Assembly (NCBI GenBank): GCA_905178155.1
Contig: CAJINV010000006.1
Span: forward strand, 852,872-916,871
Source: Amoebophrya sp. A120
Taxonomy: Eukaryota > Sar > Dinophyceae > Syndiniales > Amoebophryaceae
Length of the DNA stretch: 64,000 nucleotides
Direction of reading: 5' to 3'
The position numbers and the translations under genes are program-made. The notes beneath the pieces were generated by a model. That model made no database searches. It had not been told where the DNA came from and saw only the letters and a list, made by a program, of their open reading frames with translations. Below, one piece after another: positions 44,758 through 57,600 of the stretch. Numbering within the stretch: the first letter of the stretch is position 1; the number at the start of each line of letters is the position of its first letter.

Positions 44758-46884
44758 GGTTGTGTGGTGGTGGTGGTGGTGCTAGTAGTGAGGTGAGTAT
44801 GAAAGCGATCCACACGTTGCTTTTATTGACATCTCTACTTACACAACAAGTAACATGATACTGATTGTTGATAGCTCACTCTCGTCGTACGTACTTACTT
44901 CCAGCCACTCCTTCCCTGGGAAGAGGTAGAGTTCAAGTTTACCTTTGATACCATCGTACTGAGAAAGATGAAGGCCGCTCTGGGAAATGAAAAATGAAGG
45001 AAAGACAAGAGTATTATATTGCACCGAGAACAAGAAGAACAAGAGAAAGATGCTGCTGCATGCGGCTCATGATCACAAGAAGCTCAGTTTGGGGCTCCAA
45101 CAAAAAAAAACACGTATATAATGCGGTTGCAGCATTTTTTTTGGTGTTCCGCTAGAAGATCGATGTTCAGCAGACCGGTGAAAGAGCATGCAGATGTCTG
45201 AAACTACTGGCCCACGACTAGAGCAGCAGAGAACAGCGCAAAAAATCACGCCGGTGGTGGGGGGCCGGCAGGCGGGGGCGTTTAGCAGTAAGGCAGCCGC
45301 TGCGGGCGCCCGCCCCGCCCGAGCGTGGCGCGGCCCGTGTGCCGCTAACCCGCCGCGACGAGGCCCGTGGCCCGCTCTCGTGGAAGCGCCGCAAACCAGC
45401 GCGCACAGCGCGCTGCGGTAAATCAATGGGGCGACGGCATTGCCGGGGCTTTTGCGTGTGTATGTGTATGGGCGTGGTGGTTATAGTGCGCAGCCGCCTT
45501 CAGGGCATCCTGGGTCGAGAAATACGAGCCGGAAAAAATCTTGCCCGAGGAAATTCGCAGAGTGAAAAAGCATGGAAAGGAGGCCCATTGCCTGCGTTGG
45601 TCTTCCAGCAAGCTAGCGGGCGGGGCATTTCGAGAAGCCGCGCCCGCGTTGCCCTCAGGGAATCCGCTCTGGGGAGGCGCGCACGGGAGGCAGCCACGGC
45701 AGGCGCCGGGTTGGGAGGCAGGTGGAGACTAGAAGGGCCCCCGGCGCAACTTTGCGCGTTTGCCCGGGCGAAAGCATACGATGGAGGGTTGAGCCCGCCT
45801 TGGCCTTCACCGCCGGCCCGGCCGCCCCTGCCTGCGCGCCTGTTGTTGGCGCAGCGCCCGCGCGCACCTGGCCCTCGGGGCGCGCTCGGGCCCCTTTGCG
45901 GAACCGCGCGGGCCTCCGCGCCCGCCGTCGATCGATGATCGACCGAAGAGTGTAGCAGCGACGCAACCGAAGGAACAGAACCAGAAGAGTCTTCGAGGAT
46001 CAATCCAGGGAGCGCCGTTCGCTACAGCAAGCATATGGGTTGCGCAGCCGCCGACTCTGCTCCAGCTTGCAGAGAGAGCTGCCGCGCCCATCTATCTCAC
46101 TCTGGGTCTATCAGTCTACCTTGGCAGAGGCTCGCCGGCTCGTCTTTCGACCCGCCTCCCTGCGCCCGCTCGCGCTTCCCTCCTGGAAGTGTTCACCGCG
46201 GCGCCCGTCTGGGCCGGCCGGCCCCCGCCCTATCTTTCGAACCCGCCCGGCCTGGCGTGGCCCGTCGCTTAGAAAGATTGCGGCCGGCCATTGTTCGTTG
46301 CTTGGCCTGGTGGGGCCCGGCCGGGCCCCAAAGAAATTTTCTGGCGTCCGTGCCGCGCCCGCCGCGAAGGGCGGTCGTGTTGGTATTCAATCGCCCGGGC
46401 CCGTTCAAAGTGCGTGAGCGTGCCGCACGGGGGGACAAGGTGGTGTTCCTTCGTCCGCAGTAAACGGGCGGCCAGCGCGCCATGGCCCACCGGCGCAGCT
46501 GCGGTCACTTGTAAGTACGATGGTAAGTAGTAGCTTTCGCATCGACAGCTGGCGGCATCATTGGTTCGCCAGGTGTTCTTCTTCACTCACACCTACACTG
46601 CCCTTGGCCCACTTCTTGGTGTTCTTTCTGTAAAGCAGGTGCTGCCGCCCTGGCGAGCGAGAAGCATAGCAAGCACACACCGAAAGCACACGAGCGAAGG
46701 AGGGCGGGGAGTTAAACACGTGTATGTGAAGCACTTCAAGAAGAAGTGCCTGAGCCAGACCTCTGCGACAAAACAAGCGTATCGGGAGCGAATTTCTTGC
46801 ATTTTTTCCGCCTGTACTACTTCCTGTCTACCATTAGAGAATAGTTTTGCTAGTGCATTATGTTTTGAATTTGATGATACGTGG
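44758..46884. other. Intergenic spacer with GC-rich island
   Basis: About 45240-46500 is very GC-rich, with overlapping ORFs in most frames on both strands and no recognisable protein. Similar islands are at about 24300-24660 and 60290-61980. No introner present. Confidence 0.6.
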
Positions 46885-49800
46885 ATGATGAAAATGAGGC
46901 GTTTCTCGTATTGCTCCAGCACGCTGAAGTTTTTCTCGCTCCTCCAAGCGGGCACCGAGAACTCGTACGCGGTGAAGGTGCTGACGGGGAAAACAAAAAC
47001 AAAAAAAGCAGACACGCTCAACCAGTGCAAGTGCGTGAACCAAAACGGCGCCACCAAGACCGAGCTCGGGTTGGCGAACCAGCAGTGGCTGACGCCGCAA
47101 CAGGACGACACCGAATACGTACCAAATGCAAATGTGTCTGGGTCGAGAAATATAACAGTGCACAACTCCCCCTCCCCCTCAAAATATTACTATTTCGTAA
47201 TATATCAATTTTTTTTTGGTCACCAAATAATGCGTTTTTATGTCGCCAAATGATGCGCCTTCGTGTCATCAAATCGCGCCCATTTCGACTCCAAGCTCGC
47301 AGCGATTATGTTGCATTTTGTGGCAGCAAACGCGTCGCAAAAGCGCGCGCTTCCGGAGCGTCTTCGTGCCTTTGATCGGTCGAGTCGAGGCCTGTGATCT
47401 CCGCACATCTGGCGCAGAAATCGGGGCCAGATGACTGCGTCACGAATGAACAAGGAAACGGCAGCAACCAAAAGAGAAGGGCGGGCGTTCTTCTGCGTGT
47501 AACTTGATAAGTTGCCAAACTTCTGGCAAATGCTCGCCAAATCATGAGGTTTTGCGTCGTCAAATCAACGACTTTTTAGCGACCTCGCAAATGAGCGAGA
47601 AAAATATTACATTTTGAAGGCTAATCGCGATGCTATGGGCTCACTCCCCCTCATGAGGGAAAATGGACACCTTTGGTGAGGGGGAGTGGGCCCATAGCAT
47701 CGCGATTAGCGAAACTTGCAGCGCTTCGGGCCCGGAAAATCGTCCCCATAGCATGCAGTCTAGCTCCTAGAAAAAAATTAAAAAAGTGCTCACCTTTTCA
47801 ATCAAATCATCCACTTTTTGTGCTCCAAATCAGCGAATTTTTGAGCTCGAAGTGTGCGGGCCGCAAAAAAGCGCCAAAAAATATTACATTTTGATGGCTA
47901 ATCACGATGCTATGGGCTCACTCCCCCTCATGAGGGGGAGTGGGCAGCTTTGGTGAGGGGGAGTGAGCCTATGGCGTCGTGCTTAGCTTTCACAACATGA
48001 CAAGAGACTGCAAACCTTTGCGACGCTTTTGGTCGCACAAAAAGCAGCACAAACGTTGCGCATTTGGAATCGAAATGTGCGCAAATTGATGACATAAAGA
48101 CGCATTATTTGGTGACATAAAAACGCACTATTTGGTAACCAAATAAATATTGCAAAACTATTACTTTGAGGGGGAGGGGGAGTTGTGCACTGCTATAAGA
48201 AACTTGTATTGCTGACACTTGCACTTTTACAGACTAGCAGCTGTATGTAGTGCATAACTACAGCATCAGAAGCATGGCAAGGGTTCTTGTTGCTGATTCA
48301 TTCGTCAAATAACGCATGACAAACTGCCGTTCAGCACGAAGAAAAAAACTTTCCAATCGTATATAAATTCATGCATTACAGATCCAGACCCAAACATGTT
48401 TGCAATTCATAATGCGGGAAGGTGTACAAAAGGAAGTACGGCGGCGTGGCCGACTACGGTGAGTTATGCAGTGCAAAGATGTTTGGGTCTGGAATGTTAA
48501 TGTCATACTAAAATAAAACATGAAATAAAAACAATCCAACTGCGACTGAATTCTATGCTGCCACGCATGAGAAGTTTTGAAATAGTCGGGGAAAAATCAT
48601 TATGCCTAAACCCGCATGGGAAGCCGAAATCGCGTTTGTGCATGACAGCGAGGCGGTTCTCCTGATTTAGTTGCGCAATATGCATGACAGAGTTCAGCAG
48701 TATGCGAGACCAGCATCACAATCTACTTCGAGAGGACCCAAACATTTATTTGCATTGGATATGAGTTCTGCGCGGCGTGGGAGGACACGGAAACTGAAGT
48801 GAAAGGGGCGACTATCCAAGAAAAAACGTTGTTAGTGTAAATTTGTGATGCGCAACATGCAAGCGGATGGCGTCTGTCATGCTTGGCATGTATTGTAGGG
48901 TCCATTAAAGTGCGTTTTCACGTACTATCTGCGCATGACAGGTCTTTGCTGTCATGCCAGACAGATTTGTAATGCTGTCCTTCAAAAAACGTATACACCT
49001 GCAATGTTTTTTTCCTGTGATAGCGACAACCGCGAAGGGGGCCTTCGGCGTGTACTCACCGTGTATGGTCGCCAATGCAACGGTATGCACTGCAGATCTG
49101 TCTGGGTCTGGAGAATAAATCCCAGGTTTGGCATGCTCTGCTAGCATGACTGTCAAGTCTGTCATGCAAGGTACCCAAACGTCGCGCCACATTTTTCTGC
49201 CATGCAAAAACCCCGCTTCTCATCCAGAATTATAGACAACACCTTGAAGATGAACTCAAAAACCTGTCATGCGGGATCGTCATTCTTGGCGTTCTCTTGA
49301 TTCGCCAACCACCATCACAAGTTCTTTCCAGAGCCAGATCGGGGACACTTGCAATGCATAAACGGCAATGGACGACCGGCCCAAGTGGTGCTCAAAACCA
49401 TGGTGCTATGTGAAAATCGACGACGATACGGTAATATGCATTGCAAATATAATCGATCTGGGCATGGAAGAATGGATGCGAGCTTTGTCAGGCTAGTCTG
49501 GCATGACACTGAGCATGAGCTGTGTATTGCGTGGTCAGCAAGAGCTCCTCTCGTCTCTCATGCAAAAACTACGGTCTTTGTCATGCGGAATACGCAACAC
49601 GGAGGGGAGCCACGGAAAAATCTGTCATCATGCTGGGCTGATGTGCATTACAGTGTGCTTTCTATTCACTCCCATGCATCACAAGCTTGCAGACCCACAC
49701 ACATTTGCAATGCATAGACATCGCCGGCCGTCCAAACGGCGAACGGAAAAGTCGCGGTGTATGGGACTCTCAAACGACGTTGCATTTATCGCTGTTGCAT

Positions 49801-50775
49801 GATTTGTGATGCAGAACTGCTGCCACCATTGATTCACTTTCACATGATCAATAACTAGTTCGGATGTTGACAGATTTTCAAAGAGCTAAAATAGTATGGA
49901 AATTCGTACCAAATCTGTAATGCAAGACGTGCAACAGTCATCAAGTTCCCCTCTATCTTTTGCTAATCATGCGTCGCAGAACGAGAATGATCATGCAGTG
50001 ATAGCTATCCTGAGTAAAAACGTCCCCACACCATAGTTGTCATGCCAATCTACATGCCAAAAAAATATATCATGCGGAGCCCCATAAGAAGCATTTTCTA
50101 GTCGTGTTTTGGAATTTGTGATGCTATAATCAGCATGATGTGGTAGATCTGTGATGCTGCTGAACTACCTAAATAGGATCACAATACGAAGCCAACTTTG
50201 TCATGCGAAACAACCAAAGCTGGCTGATTTGTCTAGCACATTCCCCATGTAGTTCACTCTGGTGTGGGGACGTTTTTACATAGGATAATAGCGATCAATG
50301 TAACGTTTGAGACTGCCATACGGTGAATTCGCTCGACTCCATATTGTGAGGAAAAATCCCCCCTCCCCATACCAAACCGGGACACTTCTGAAAATTTGTG
50401 ATGCAGATTTGAGACCACAAATCGTCGCTGTATTGCATGAAGGCAAGTCTACAGGCTCCGCCACATTCTACAGGCGGTTTGTCATGCTGTTGCTCCTACT
50501 GCGTAGACTTTTGCCATGCTAAGCGCCTAGGCCAAAACTTGTCTACTCAGGCCTGATATGGGCCTGCAGTCCTCGCCAGCAAGACAAATCTGATTTGTGA
50601 CCTCAAATACAGCATCACAAGTTTCGTTTTCGATATGGGGAGAGGGGATTTTTCCTTTCGATACTCCAACGCGGGGGGAGCGCCCGACGGGCCGGGCTGC
50701 ACTGGGCTGAGCGATGTGACGAAATCGAAGATGCAAGATCAGTACATCTGGTACTCGTATCAGATTTGCGAGTAG
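46885..50775 (+). CDS. Secreted Cys-rich protein, WCYV domain, shorter paralogue
   Basis: ATG at 46885 (in-frame ATGs also at 46888 and 46894); seven introns leave 205 codons, stop TAG at 50773. The N-terminus (MRRFSYCSSTLKFFSLLQAG) is signal-peptide-like. The domain reads CKCVNQNG, WLTPQQDDTEYGKVY, YGEFCAAWEDTE, PKWCSKPWCYVKIDDD, NSLDSN, GLSDVTKSKMQDQYIWYSY. The gene at 51639 has the same order (WLTAQQDDTEYGKVYQ, YGEYCAYWE, WCADKWCYV, GLSDVTKSENQD, LWYSYEIC), so this is a duplicated pair. Cys/Trp domains with WCYV and a YSY end occur in alveolate secreted proteins; I know of no established function. An extracellular, disulfide-linked role is inferred. Confidence 0.78.
47620..47710. repeat. 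Long hairpin 1
   Basis: 34-base arms with one mismatch (GCTAATCGCGATGCTATGGG and inverse), 23-base loop. Confidence 0.9.
47897..47987. repeat. Long hairpin 2
   Basis: Second copy of the same hairpin design (GCTAATCACGATGCTATGGG and inverse), slightly more diverged. Confidence 0.88.
48465..48761. mobile_element. Introner family A, diverged
   Basis: TSD TGAGT. Joined reading YGEFCAAWED. Confidence 0.9.
48813..49022. mobile_element. Introner family F
   Basis: TSD GCGAC. Very similar to the copy at 17384. Confidence 0.92.
49084..49360. mobile_element. Introner family A
   Basis: TSD AACGG. Confidence 0.92.
49435..49716. mobile_element. Introner family A
   Basis: TSD GGTAA/GACAT, poorly matched; frame joins with a 5-bp offset. 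Confidence 0.8.
49760..50320. mobile_element. Introner family G carrying a nested element
   Basis: TSD CGGTG, perfect. Interrupted at 50006-50287 by a family B copy. Confidence 0.9.
50006..50287. mobile_element. Introner family B nested inside family G
   Basis: TSD ATAGC, perfect, located in the host element rather than in coding sequence. Confidence 0.92.
50342..50663. mobile_element. Introner family D
   Basis: TSD CTCCA. Joined reading SLDSNAGG. Confidence 0.92.
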
Positions 50776-51638
50776 GATAGGAGAAGAAAGGAAGATGTTG
50801 CGCAGGACCAAGCAGGTGCTACGGACGATGTATGATTTTTTTGAGATGACAACAATCAAGAATTTCAATTTTTGGCCAAAACAAATTCAAGATTTGGTTT
50901 GGTGGAGCTTTTAGAATATGAAAGGGAATGATGTGAAAAACAAAAAGGACCAGCATTAGCTTTTTACATCTTTACGGATGCGACAAGGTCGTGAAGATGT
51001 AGTTTCTGTACAATCGTTGACTAAGGATAACAGAGATGGACAGCAAGTACCAATCCCCGAGCAGCACCACAAAAAAGAGAACATCACTGAGTGCAACGTG
51101 GGAAAAATTATTGTTCTCCAGAATCTCTACTCCTCAGCCTCACTGCAACAGGCTCGTGGTGTGCACATCAACCACAAGGCGAGGATAACAAAACCAGTCG
51201 GAAGTAGGAGCAGTTCCAGTTGCGAGCGAGTGAAGAGGGTGTTGATGATATTCAGCACTTTTGTGCAACTAAGTACCCAAAGCAGGTGTGGTCACAGTGC
51301 AACACAAATCATATCATTGAGCGCAGATGAAGATGATGAAGTCAGTGTCGGGAAAATTTTTGGAGGGACGACTTCTGTAGTAGAGCGAAGATATTATTGT
51401 TTCTACTCCGAGCGTTCATCTTGTTGTGTGAACGAAGACTGTGATTCTGGAATTAATCGTCATGGTTTTCATCTTAAAACAGAAGTACAAACGCTACAAG
51501 TTGATGCCGTGAAAATGGGTTGTGCAGCAAGAACGTGACGAAGTAGTATCAAGATGTTGTAACAGATCGTCGTGTCTATTCGTCATCCAATCCGTTATTC
51601 GTCGTTGTGCTCTCGTCGTTGGGCCTCGGCGGCGCAAA
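50776..51638. other. Spacer between the two Cys-rich paralogues
   Basis: No introner. An open frame with ATG at 50978 runs to a TGA at 51536-51538 (186 residues) but shows no domain and ordinary spacer composition; it may be 5' untranslated sequence. Confidence 0.45.
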
Positions 51639-54600
51639 ATGAAGAAGGCCACATCCTTGTCCACCACCCTTCTTGGAGGTTTTCTACTACAACTTCTGCA
51701 CAGCCACTACACAAAGAACATAACAAGCTCCTTATTCATCACAGTGGACGCACTGAAAGTGCTGACGAGCAGTAAAATAAAGACCGAGGGAAAGAAGAAG
51801 CGGGCTATCCTGAGTAAAAACGTACCCACACCAGAGTCAAGATGGGGATTTTGCAACACAAACCTAGGAGTTTTGGGAGTCACGCATGACAAGTTTCAGT
51901 CCGTAAGGTAGTGCAAGTTAGCAAGGAAAGCCGCGTCACAAATCGACCTGCTGATCCTGTTCACAGCATCACAAATTCCAAAACACGATTGGAAATGGCT
52001 CTCATGGGGATGCGCATCACAAATGTCTTTGTCATTGCAAATCTGCATTACAACTCTGGGGTGGGTACGTTTTTACTCAGGATACGGGCAGATACCTGCA
52101 CATGCGTGAACTCGAACACCGCCACCACCACCATTCAACCGTATCGCAAGAAAAAGCTGTTTCACTGTGAACTTGTAATGCATAGAACGGAACGCAAATG
52201 TGTTTCTCTTGCTACACATGCAAGACATTGGATTTTTAGCTGTGTTTTCCCTTAGAGGCACGCATGCCAAGTTATATTTGTCATGCGTAACAAACTTGTG
52301 ATGCAGATCTTGCAAAATCGTCACAGTGAAACAGTTTTTTCGTGGGATAAGCCGTATCGCAAGAAAAAACTGTTTCACTGTATTAAAAACTTGTGACGCT
52401 GCAGGAGAGAATGGTGCAACACACAAGTGTAAAAGTTTGTTCTTGCGCAAATGGAAATGCAAGAGGTGGCGTGATTTTTACCCATGCCATTTTCGCTGAG
52501 AAAGCTGCATAATTTCTGGCATATTTTCTTTGTCATGCTGAACAAACTCTTGATGCAAATAACCTTGACAACCAAAATCGTTTCTGTGAAACACTTTTTG
52601 CGTGGGATAGACCGTGGGTGACCAACAATGAAGCGTTGGCAAGTCCTAGTATCCAAGGAAAAAACATTGTTAGTGTGACTTTGGGATCATCATGCTCGTC
52701 AATCATGATGCAAGAGGGTAGTTCTTGCGTCTGTCATGCTTTTGATGCATTGTAGGGCCGCCCATTGAAGCGCCGTTTCTTCGCGTACTATCTGCGCATG
52801 ACAGACAGATTTGTAATGCTGTTCCCTGATTACAGAAAGTTAGAAGTACACCTACAACCTTTTTCGCGTCGATAGCCCCACTATGCATTGCAAAAATGTC
52901 GGGGTCTGGAAAAGTGGAACTTGTGTGGTATGTCTTGCATTCCTTTGAACATCAAATCTGTATTACACAGCCAGCAAGATGAAAGGGACTCCTTACTTTT
53001 TCGTGTGTGCAGTTTGTCATACGTGCTACGCATCAGACAGCATCAAGTAAGTACTTGTCATGCGTGGTTGCACTTGAGAGCGCCAGTCAGTCTTATCCAA
53101 ACTTTAGCATTACAACTTTCCAGACCCATACATATTTGCATTTGATACGCGGGGACTATCCCGGACCCGATCTGCGCCGCAATGTGGATATCAACTGCAA
53201 ATATCCACCCTGGATGTCTGGAAGAATGCGAGATCTGTCATGTAGTTTTTGCCTGACACAGATGAGATCCGATCTGTACATGCAAGCTTTATTAGTAGCA
53301 TCACAGATATTCATATTGTTGAGCAGGTATCCCAAAAATGCCTAATCCGCATTGCAAATCCCCTCGTCTCGCGGAAACAAAAAACGGGGCCGTTTGCTAG
53401 CCACGCATGACAGATTTTGTCATGATGTAGAATTCCGCATCACAAAGTCACATTCTTTCAGACATCCAGGGATATTTGCATTTGATAGTGGAGTGGCGGT
53501 TGTGGTGACTCAGCCGGTGCCGAGAATATTCAGGGAGTTGGCTCAGGGTTGAGTTGGCTCACATGTGACAAGACCTGTCGAGACACTGCGGACTGTGCAG
53601 AGTACTCTGTAGAGGTCGCGACAAACGGCGCGCCAGCGACTGTGTTTTGCTACTTGTACAAAGCTATGCATTTTTGCAAATATCGCTCTAGGTGGTCTGG
53701 AATAACTTTGTATTTCTGATTATACTACTCGCAGAACTGGTGATGATGTCGCACAGAGAGTATAATCCCTGTGTACGGCTGCACAGTAGCATGAGAAATT
53801 TAGCGACGGGACCTTGTTACAAGTTCATTCATATACTTACAGTAGAATGGACGCATGACAAAGTGGCTGCCAGTAGTACGACAAAAGAATTGGCCAAGAA
53901 TCTTCGCGTTCATGCATGAAAGATTCTGGTGTCCTTCGCAATTCTCGCATCGCAACTCCAGACATCCAGAGATGTGTGCAAAAATGCATAAAGGGTAGCT
54001 GTTATCCCACGAAAAAACTGTTTCACGGTGATGGTTTTGCAAGATCCGCATCACAAGTTTGCTACACATGACACAGAAAATTTGCCATGCGTGCCTTCCA
54101 TGGGAAAGCACGCTTAAAAATTCAATGCCTTGCAGGTGTAGCAAGACAAATGGTTCTGTGTTCCATTCTATGCATCACAAGTCCACAGTGAAACAGTTTT
54201 TTCTTGCGATAGCTGTGCCACCAAAATTCAAGATGACTGGATCACAAAGTACCGCGTTTACAGCCTGGAGAATAACGCTACGGGATTCTCAAATGTTTAC
54301 ATTCTCAACTGTTACATGGATTGGTCATGCAAAACTACCAAAAGCCACCAGCACCAGATGATCAAGCTACATCGCAGGACTAATCTACGAAGGGCCAAAC
54401 AGAATCTAAATCTGTGCCAAGTCTGTGATGCGAAAGCAGCAAGCTTGCCACCCTGACTCTTGCTGTCCTTGCATTTTTACAAATTCATGTAACACGACTG
54501 GAGAAGGTAACCGATTTGAGAACGCCATAAACGCGGCGAACTGCATCGACTCAACTGCCGTCCCGCTAATAAACCCGGATTTGTGCTTATCACGAGAAAA

Positions 54601-57600
54601 AAGGGTTACAGTTGCACACTCTAATGGAAGACAAGCAAGACAGACGACCTCTGTCATGCACGAAATGCTCGCCAGCCTCATTTCATTCGTGTTTTCCCTT
54701 ATAGTCTGCGCATCACAGGTTTTCTCCGTCACTGAAATTCCAACAAATGTGCCCCTGTAACACTTTTTTTCTGTCATAGTGCCTGTCTACCTACCAAGGC
54801 TACTGCAGTGCGCCCTCGGGTCAGGCAATTACGAATACCGACACAGCTATCAAATGCAAAAATCTCTGGATGTCTGGAACAAAGCCACTTGTCATGCTAA
54901 ATCTGAAGGATGTAAAAATCTGTGTTGCATGATTACCAAAAGCTGTCCACTTATTTTGACCTAATCGAGAGGCACAGGCAGTTTCTGACGCAGGATAGGC
55001 ATGAGGATGAGAGAGATCCTCGCGCAGAATCTGTCATGCTAGGTCCTGCATTCCAGACTTCATGGGTCATGGAAATAAAGCTGCATCACAAATCCCGCAT
55101 TCTTCCAGACCCAGACATTTTTGCATTTGATAACAGAGGGGATGCTAATCACCCAGTATGAAGATCGCGCGAGTGGTATCGCAAGAAAAATACACCTTTG
55201 TTGCATTGTAAACTTGTGATGCAGGAGAGAACGAAACTACACAGAAGTTCTGGTCTTGCTACACATGCAAGACTTATTGGATTTCTAGCTGTGTTTATCC
55301 TTAGCGTTAGGAAGCACGCATGCCAAGTTTGATTTGTCATGTGTACTATCGAACTTGTGATGCAAAACATGCGAAGTCCGTACAGTGATGCAACAGTTTT
55401 TTCGTGCGATAGGTGGCCACCGAATCCGGGACTGCCGGTACCTGTGCTCCAAAGAGCCCGACTATGACGGTGCACAACTCCCCCTCCCCCTCATTTGCCA
55501 TGCAAAATACTTAATCCACGCCTTGCCTTTGTTTAAGCACTCTGCGCATGACAAGTTTTGAACGCGGCCGGGATAGAACTCCATTCCACTTACGGATTTG
55601 TCATGCAAATAAAGCTACATTTGTGGCATTGCTTCTGTTGCTGCTCACGCTATACAAATGAGGGGGAGGGGAGTTGTGCAGTTTCATACCGACTGCGCCA
55701 CCTTTTTCGTCAGCCTGCCCTTACTATCCTGTGCAAAAGTAATATCGTACTCGTAATAATTGCACTCATGCATCACAAATTTTTTTCTCAAGGTAAATCC
55801 GCATTGCAAATTTTAATTCTCATGCTGAGGGAATTTGTCATGCATTTACACGAGTGCGATACTTCTATTGCAGTTCATAGTTACCGGGAAAGTGCCATCT
55901 TTTCAAGAGCGGGTGCCTGGTCGATACGACCAAGGTTCAGGAGTGGCAGGTATCCTGTGTAAAAACGTCCCCACACCAGAATCAAGATGGGAAATTATCT
56001 GCAACACAAGTCTCCAAGTTTTGGGGGTTCTGCATAACAAGTTTCCAGCTGAACTGCTGTGCTGGTTAGCAAGGAAAGTCGCATGAGAAAGCCGTTTTCT
56101 CATCCTGTGTACCGCATCACAAATGCAAAAACACGTTTGGAAATGCCTCTCGTCGTGGAGATGCGCATTACAAATGTTCCTGTCATTGCACATTTGCATG
56201 ACAACTCTGGGGTGGGGACGTTTTTACATAGGATAGCAGGGGTGGGATATCAGAGACTGCCCGTTGAAGAGGGCACAGGACGTCGACAGCGCCGTTTCCG
56301 CACTGTATGACAATGCACAATTTCCCCTGACGCTCATTTGTAATGTAAAATCCGAAATCCTATCGTTGCATTGTGGCACGGTTGGCATGACAAATCTACT
56401 CGGAAGCCGAAACATCAGTACTACGTTATAGGTGCATCAACTTGTCATGCGAAGGGTCCATTTCATTTACATTTTCATTTTGAGCTCGTGTCTGTATTGC
56501 TGTTCATGGCATGGTAAGTAGAAAGGAGGGGGAGGGGAAGTTGTGCACTCTGATAACTCGGGGGGAAATCCCACATGGCTCACCGCGCAGCAGGACGACA
56601 CTGAATACGGAAAAGTCTATCAGAGCGTGTACGGTGGCGCTCCTAACTACGGGGAGTACTGTGCGTACTGGGAGATATCAAAGTGAAAAAAGCCCCCACC
56701 CCATATCAAAACGAAACTTCTGATGCTGGATTTGCGTACACAAATCAGATTTGTCTTGCAGTAGCGGACTGCAGGCCGATATCATGCCAGTGCGCAGAGG
56801 TTTTGGCCTAGGCGCTTAGCATGGGGAACGCCTATGCTGTAGGACCAACAGCATTACAAACCGCCAGCATAATGGGGCGGAGCGGATGCCGTTGCTGTCT
56901 TGCAAGACAGACACGATTTGTGACCTCAAATCAGCAACGCAAATTTTCGGAAACATAGCTTTTCAATATGGGGAGGGAGGATTTTTCCTTTTGATAGGAG
57001 AACACGGATAGAAACGTGTTTGGGGGCGGCAAAAAAGGCGTTGCGGGTATGCGAGTGTCAGGATCGAAATCGACAAAATCGAAAAATTTGTAGTGCATAA
57101 AATGTAGGGCACGAATGGCCTGTGTTGGGGAGCAGGCAAATGAGACCGATTGCAAGCCTGTTTAGGGGAGACGATGTGCTGGCAGAGTAGCATGACAGGA
57201 GCAGTCTTCTTTGCCAAAACAGCATGACAGACTAGATTTTGGCGCTCCCGAAATTTGTCATGCGCCACTTGGAAACTGAGGTTCCAACTGGTATCGATTT
57301 TATGCATCACAAATTATTTCGATTTTGTTGATTTCGATCCTGCAGCTTTCATAGTGGGCGCGAACACGGATTGCGCGAACCTGGATACCAGGCCGGACTT
57401 ATGAACTGCAAAAGTATCGTACTCGTATAAATGCATTACAAATTTCCTCAGCATGAGAGATAAAATTTGTAATGCTGATTTACCTTAAGAGCAAGATTTG
57501 TAATGCACGATTGCCATACGAGTACGATACTTTTGCACAGGATAGGACTGGTGCGCGGACAAGTGGTGCTATCAAATGCAAATATCGATCTGGGTCTGGA

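Larger units (their letters stand above)
47181..48167. repeat. Foldback element inside the nested introner
   Basis: Ends are inverted repeats of about 80-110 bp (GGTCACCAAATAATGCGTTT against the 3' end). They contain three tandem 23-bp units of CACCAAATAATGCG type. No coding capacity seen. Confidence 0.75.
47151..48197. mobile_element. Introner family E nested inside the family A element
   Basis: TSD AGAAA, perfect. Arms TATAACAGTGCACAACTCCC and inverse. Its normal interior is replaced by about 1 kb of foreign foldback sequence. Confidence 0.88.
47120..48411. mobile_element. Introner family A carrying a nested element
   Basis: TSD ATACG/ATGCG. Starts TACCAAATG (TATC mutated). Outer sequence 47120-47150 plus 48203-48411 matches the subtype at 57570-57847. 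The left TSD keeps the Tyr codon conserved in the paralogue. Confidence 0.88.

Noticed and set aside
45339-45938. 199-residue + strand ORF and overlapping minus-strand ORFs
   Set aside because: Same GC-rich artefact; several frames are open at once and none looks conserved.
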